A DNA stretch of 7,181 bases from Bacteroidales bacterium (GTDB taxonomy: Bacteria > Bacteroidota > Bacteroidia > Bacteroidales > VadinHA17): assembly GCA_013314865.1 (NCBI GenBank), contig JABUEV010000121.1, forward strand, positions 1 to 7,181, in the 5' to 3' direction. Positions within the stretch are counted from its first letter, which is position 1, and every line of letters begins with the position of its first letter. The position numbers and the translations under genes were made by a program. Shown one piece after another: positions 5,607 through 7,181 of the stretch. The notes under the pieces are model-generated. The model searched no databases, was not told the origin of the DNA, and saw only the letters and a program-made list of their open reading frames with translations.

Positions 5607-6824
5607 ATGTCTGACTGGAAAAGAGTTTTTGCAATAATATTCACGGGTCAGCTGTTTTCGACACTAAGCAGTTATGTTGTCGGGTATGCTGTAATTTTCT
5701 GGCTGAGCATAAAGACCGGGTCGGCACAGGTTCTGGCATATGCCACTATTGCCTCACTGCTCCCTCAACTTGTCCTTGGTATGTTTTCGGGAGTATTTGT
5801 TGACCGCTGGAACCGGAAAATGATAATGATAATTGCAGACCTGTTCATTGCATTATGCACCCTTGCGATTGCAATTCTGTTTTTTATAAATGAGGTCAGA
5901 ATATCCTATATCTACATTCTTCTTGTGATGCGATCTGCAGGAATGGCATTTCATGTGCCTGCCCTTCAGGCATCTATTCCTCTTATGGCACCTGAAGACC
6001 AACTTATGCGCATAGCAGGTATCAACAATATCATACAGGCAGTAAGCACTATAGCCACTCCTGCCCTGGCTGCACTTCTTATCAGCCTGTTCGATATGAC
6101 ATGGATAATGCTGATTGATGTTGCAGGGGCACTGATCGCATCGATAACGCTAATGATGGTGCGTATACCCGATCCTGAAAAGAAAAGTAATCTTAAGCCT
6201 CATATTTTCAGAGAACTTATTGAAGGTATGAGGGAGATTTACATTAAACCCGGATTAAAATGGATGTTTATTCTGACGGTGACTGCACATGTTTTTATAA
6301 TGCCAATAGCAGCAATGTTTCCACTTATGACGCTTCAGCATTTTTCAGGCACCACCTACATGATGAGCCTGGTGGAGATTGCCTGGGGAGTTGGCACTCT
6401 GCTTGGCGGGACACTCCTGGGGTATCCATGGCTGGGAAATTATAAAGTCACACTTATAAACCTGATGTACATAATAATGGGACTTACAATTTTCACTTCA
6501 GGATTACTGCCTCCCTCAGGGTTTGCCATATTTGCAGCCATTACTACCGTTGGCGGCATTTCTGTTGCCATTTATTCAGGAGCCTTTACAGTTTTACTCC
6601 AGACCATGGTTGAGTCCTCAGCCCTTGGAAGAGTGTTTTCTCTTTATACGAGTCTTACCTTGTTGCCCTCAATGATCGGTCTTATGGCCACAGGATTTAT
6701 TGCCGACAGCATCGGCATCGTAAACGCCTTTCTGATTGCAGGTTCTGCAATTGGATTAATGGGAGCCGGAGCATTTTTTGTTCCTGAAGTGGGAAGAATG
6801 GTTAAATCGGAGGTGAGACAGTGA
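5607..6824 (+). CDS. MFS transporter, DHA3/MFS_3-like drug or metabolite exporter
   Basis: The gene encodes 405 residues, the usual length for a 12-helix major facilitator. Hydrophobic segments lie at roughly 8-34, 43-62, 72-94, 98-118, 136-160, 163-186, 218-242, 252-274, 281-303, 305-331, 344-367 and 370-394, with the charged central loop at 187-216 (IPDPEKKSNLKPH). The loop after helix 2 has the MFS motif A, G62-x3-D66-R-x2-R70-K71. ALGRVFSL at 340-347 corresponds to the motif-A-like loop in the C-terminal half. The pattern is that of the EntS/MefA-like H+ antiporters, which export siderophores, macrolides or other small molecules from the cytoplasm; substrate cannot be assigned. The start MSDWKRVFAI is typical. 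The stop codon lies inside the first unit of a 7-bp repeat array, and repeat arrays flank the gene on both sides. There is no adjacent regulator. Confidence 0.92.
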   Translation: MSDWKRVFAIIFTGQLFSTLSSYVVGYAVIFWLSIKTGSAQVLAYATIASLLPQLVLGMFSGVFVDRWNRKMIMIIADLFIALCTLAIAILFFINEVRISYIYILLVMRSAGMAFHVPALQASIPLMAPEDQLMRIAGINNIIQAVSTIATPALAALLISLFDMTWIMLIDVAGALIASITLMMVRIPDPEKKSNLKPHIFRELIEGMREIYIKPGLKWMFILTVTAHVFIMPIAAMFPLMTLQHFSGTTYMMSLVEIAWGVGTLLGGTLLGYPWLGNYKVTLINLMYIIMGLTIFTSGLLPPSGFAIFAAITTVGGISVAIYSGAFTVLLQTMVESSALGRVFSLYTSLTLLPSMIGLMATGFIADSIGIVNAFLIAGSAIGLMGAGAFFVPEVGRMVKSEVRQ

Positions 6825-6890
6825 TTGGTGATTGGTAGTTCAAAAGCAGTATCGGGTATTCGGTATTCGGTAATCGGCAATTAGTATTCC
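6821..6890 (+). repeat. Array of 7-bp units (GTGATTG to GTATTCG), left part
   Basis: Ten units in exact 7-bp phase: GTGATTG (twice), GTAGTTC, AAAAGCA, GTATCGG, GTATTCG (twice), GTAATCG, GCAATTA, GTATTCC. The unit drifts along the array while the leading GT and the phase are mostly kept. The first unit contains the TGA stop (6822-6824) of the MFS gene. The array breaks at the stem-loop at 6889-6924 and resumes after it. Confidence 0.85.
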
Positions 6891-6924
6891 CTGCCTGCCT
6901 GCTGACGCAGTCAGTCAGGCAGGG
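6889..6924. repeat. 36-bp stem-loop (13-bp arms, one mismatch) inside the 7-bp array
   Basis: The left arm CCCTGCCTGCCTG (6889-6901) pairs with the right arm CAGTCAGGCAGGG (6912-6924), with one C/T mismatch. The 10-base loop CTGACGCAGT has its own CTG/CAG self-complementarity. It is far more GC-rich than its surroundings. There is no U-tract on either side, so it is not a standard terminator. It resembles REP-type intergenic palindromes. GTATTC units lie directly on both sides, as if it had been inserted into the array. Confidence 0.85.
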
Positions 6925-7007
6925 GTATTCAGTATTCGGTAGGCGGTAGGCTATAGGCAGAAGGCAGACGTAGTAGACAGAAGGCAGTAGGCTATAGGCT
7001 GAAGGCA
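6925..7007 (+). repeat. Array of 7-bp units (GTATTCA to GTAGGCT/GAAGGCA), right part
   Basis: After the stem-loop the 7-bp phase resumes: GTATTCA, GTATTCG, GTAGGCG, GTAGGCT, ATAGGCA, GAAGGCA, one 6-bp unit GACGTA, GTAGACA, GAAGGCA, GTAGGCT, ATAGGCT, GAAGGCA. The unit changes gradually from GTATTCG to a GTAGGCT/GAAGGCA alternation. A higher-order GAAGGCA-GTAGGCT-ATAGGCT-GAAGGCA pattern suggests duplication of several units at a time. Confidence 0.88.
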
Positions 7008-7181
7008 CCAATAAGATATCTAATATCAACCAGCAGACCAGCAGACCAATAGACCACCGACTGCATAAGCTTGGCTGGCGTTAATTGCGAACTGGTGCCA
7101 TGTATTGATTGCTGTGATAAGCAGTATCCACCGAATGTATATGGCAATACGCCTGAACAGGAAACTCAGAGTGAATTTTTA
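7008..7181 (+). other. Right-edge region with no assignable gene
   Basis: From the MFS stop to the window end there are about 355 bases without a recognisable gene. The first half is repeats. From about 7053 three frames are open to or from the right edge. One plus frame reads NCELVPCIDCCDKQYPP then NVYGNTPEQETQSEFL, without an ATG. A second plus frame has ATG at 7135, MYMAIRLNRKLRVNF. A minus frame ends with TAA at 7081-7083. The Cys/Pro-rich plus frame looks most protein-like, but none can be called a gene here. Confidence 0.3.
7031..7054 (+). repeat. Three 8-bp units CAGCAGAC, inverted relative to the array at 5462-5509
   Basis: Units CAGCAGAC, CAGCAGAC, CAATAGAC are in exact 8-bp phase, preceded by AC. 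The stretch 7029-7048 is the exact reverse complement of 5485-5504 in the GGTCTGCT array, so the two sets form a 20-bp perfect inverted repeat around the MFS gene. Confidence 0.85.

Noticed and set aside
6802..7029. Open minus frame of 75 codons over the 7-bp array
   Set aside because: The translation repeats LPNTEYP-like words and is a by-product of the tandem repeat.

Overview
The window looks like a chromosomal fragment of a member of the Bacteroidota, probably Bacteroidales-like and perhaps from a metagenome. This is inferred from three things. Matches to the phylum's TAnnTTTG -7 promoter element lie just upstream of start codons, and clear Shine-Dalgarno sites are absent. The lipoproteins carry a Lys/Asp-rich stretch right after the lipid-modified Cys, as in Bacteroidota surface lipoproteins. 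Composition is moderately AT-rich. No tRNA, rRNA, transposase, CRISPR array or phage gene is visible.

Layout. Positions 1-427 (minus) hold the 5' part of a lipoprotein gene with a divergent InlB B-repeat-like domain; it runs off the left edge. Divergent to it, 608-1312 (plus) encodes a second lipoprotein of unknown function. Three minus-strand genes follow: a calcineurin-like metallophosphoesterase (1398-2171), a probably Tat-exported aldo/keto reductase fused to a two-cluster ferredoxin-like tail (2243-3460), and a family 2 glycosyltransferase (3678-4349). Three plus-strand genes follow these: a 64-residue glycine-zipper membrane protein (4478-4672), a membrane-anchored HExxH protein of the DUF4157 type (4925-5437), and an MFS exporter (5607-6824). 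The last ~355 bases carry repeats and an unresolved right edge.

The most unusual content lies between genes. From about 4711 to 7055 the intergenic spaces are filled with degenerate short tandem arrays of 8-bp period (GRGACTAA, GACTNCAA, GGTCTGCT, AAATCCTC) or 7-bp period (GTATTCG drifting to GTAGGCW). A 36-bp stem-loop interrupts the 7-bp array. Arrays of the GGTCTGCT family lie on both sides of the MFS gene in opposite orientation. A fainter 8-bp array occurs at 3586-3625. The unit length is kept while the unit sequence changes, which suggests replication slippage or an unrecognised amplification process rather than one dispersed element.

No single pathway links the genes. They look like ordinary accessory envelope and metabolic genes: surface lipoproteins, an exported redox enzyme, a glycosyltransferase, small membrane proteins and an exporter. 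I see no evidence for a defence or biosynthetic cluster. The repeat landscape is the best candidate for something undescribed.
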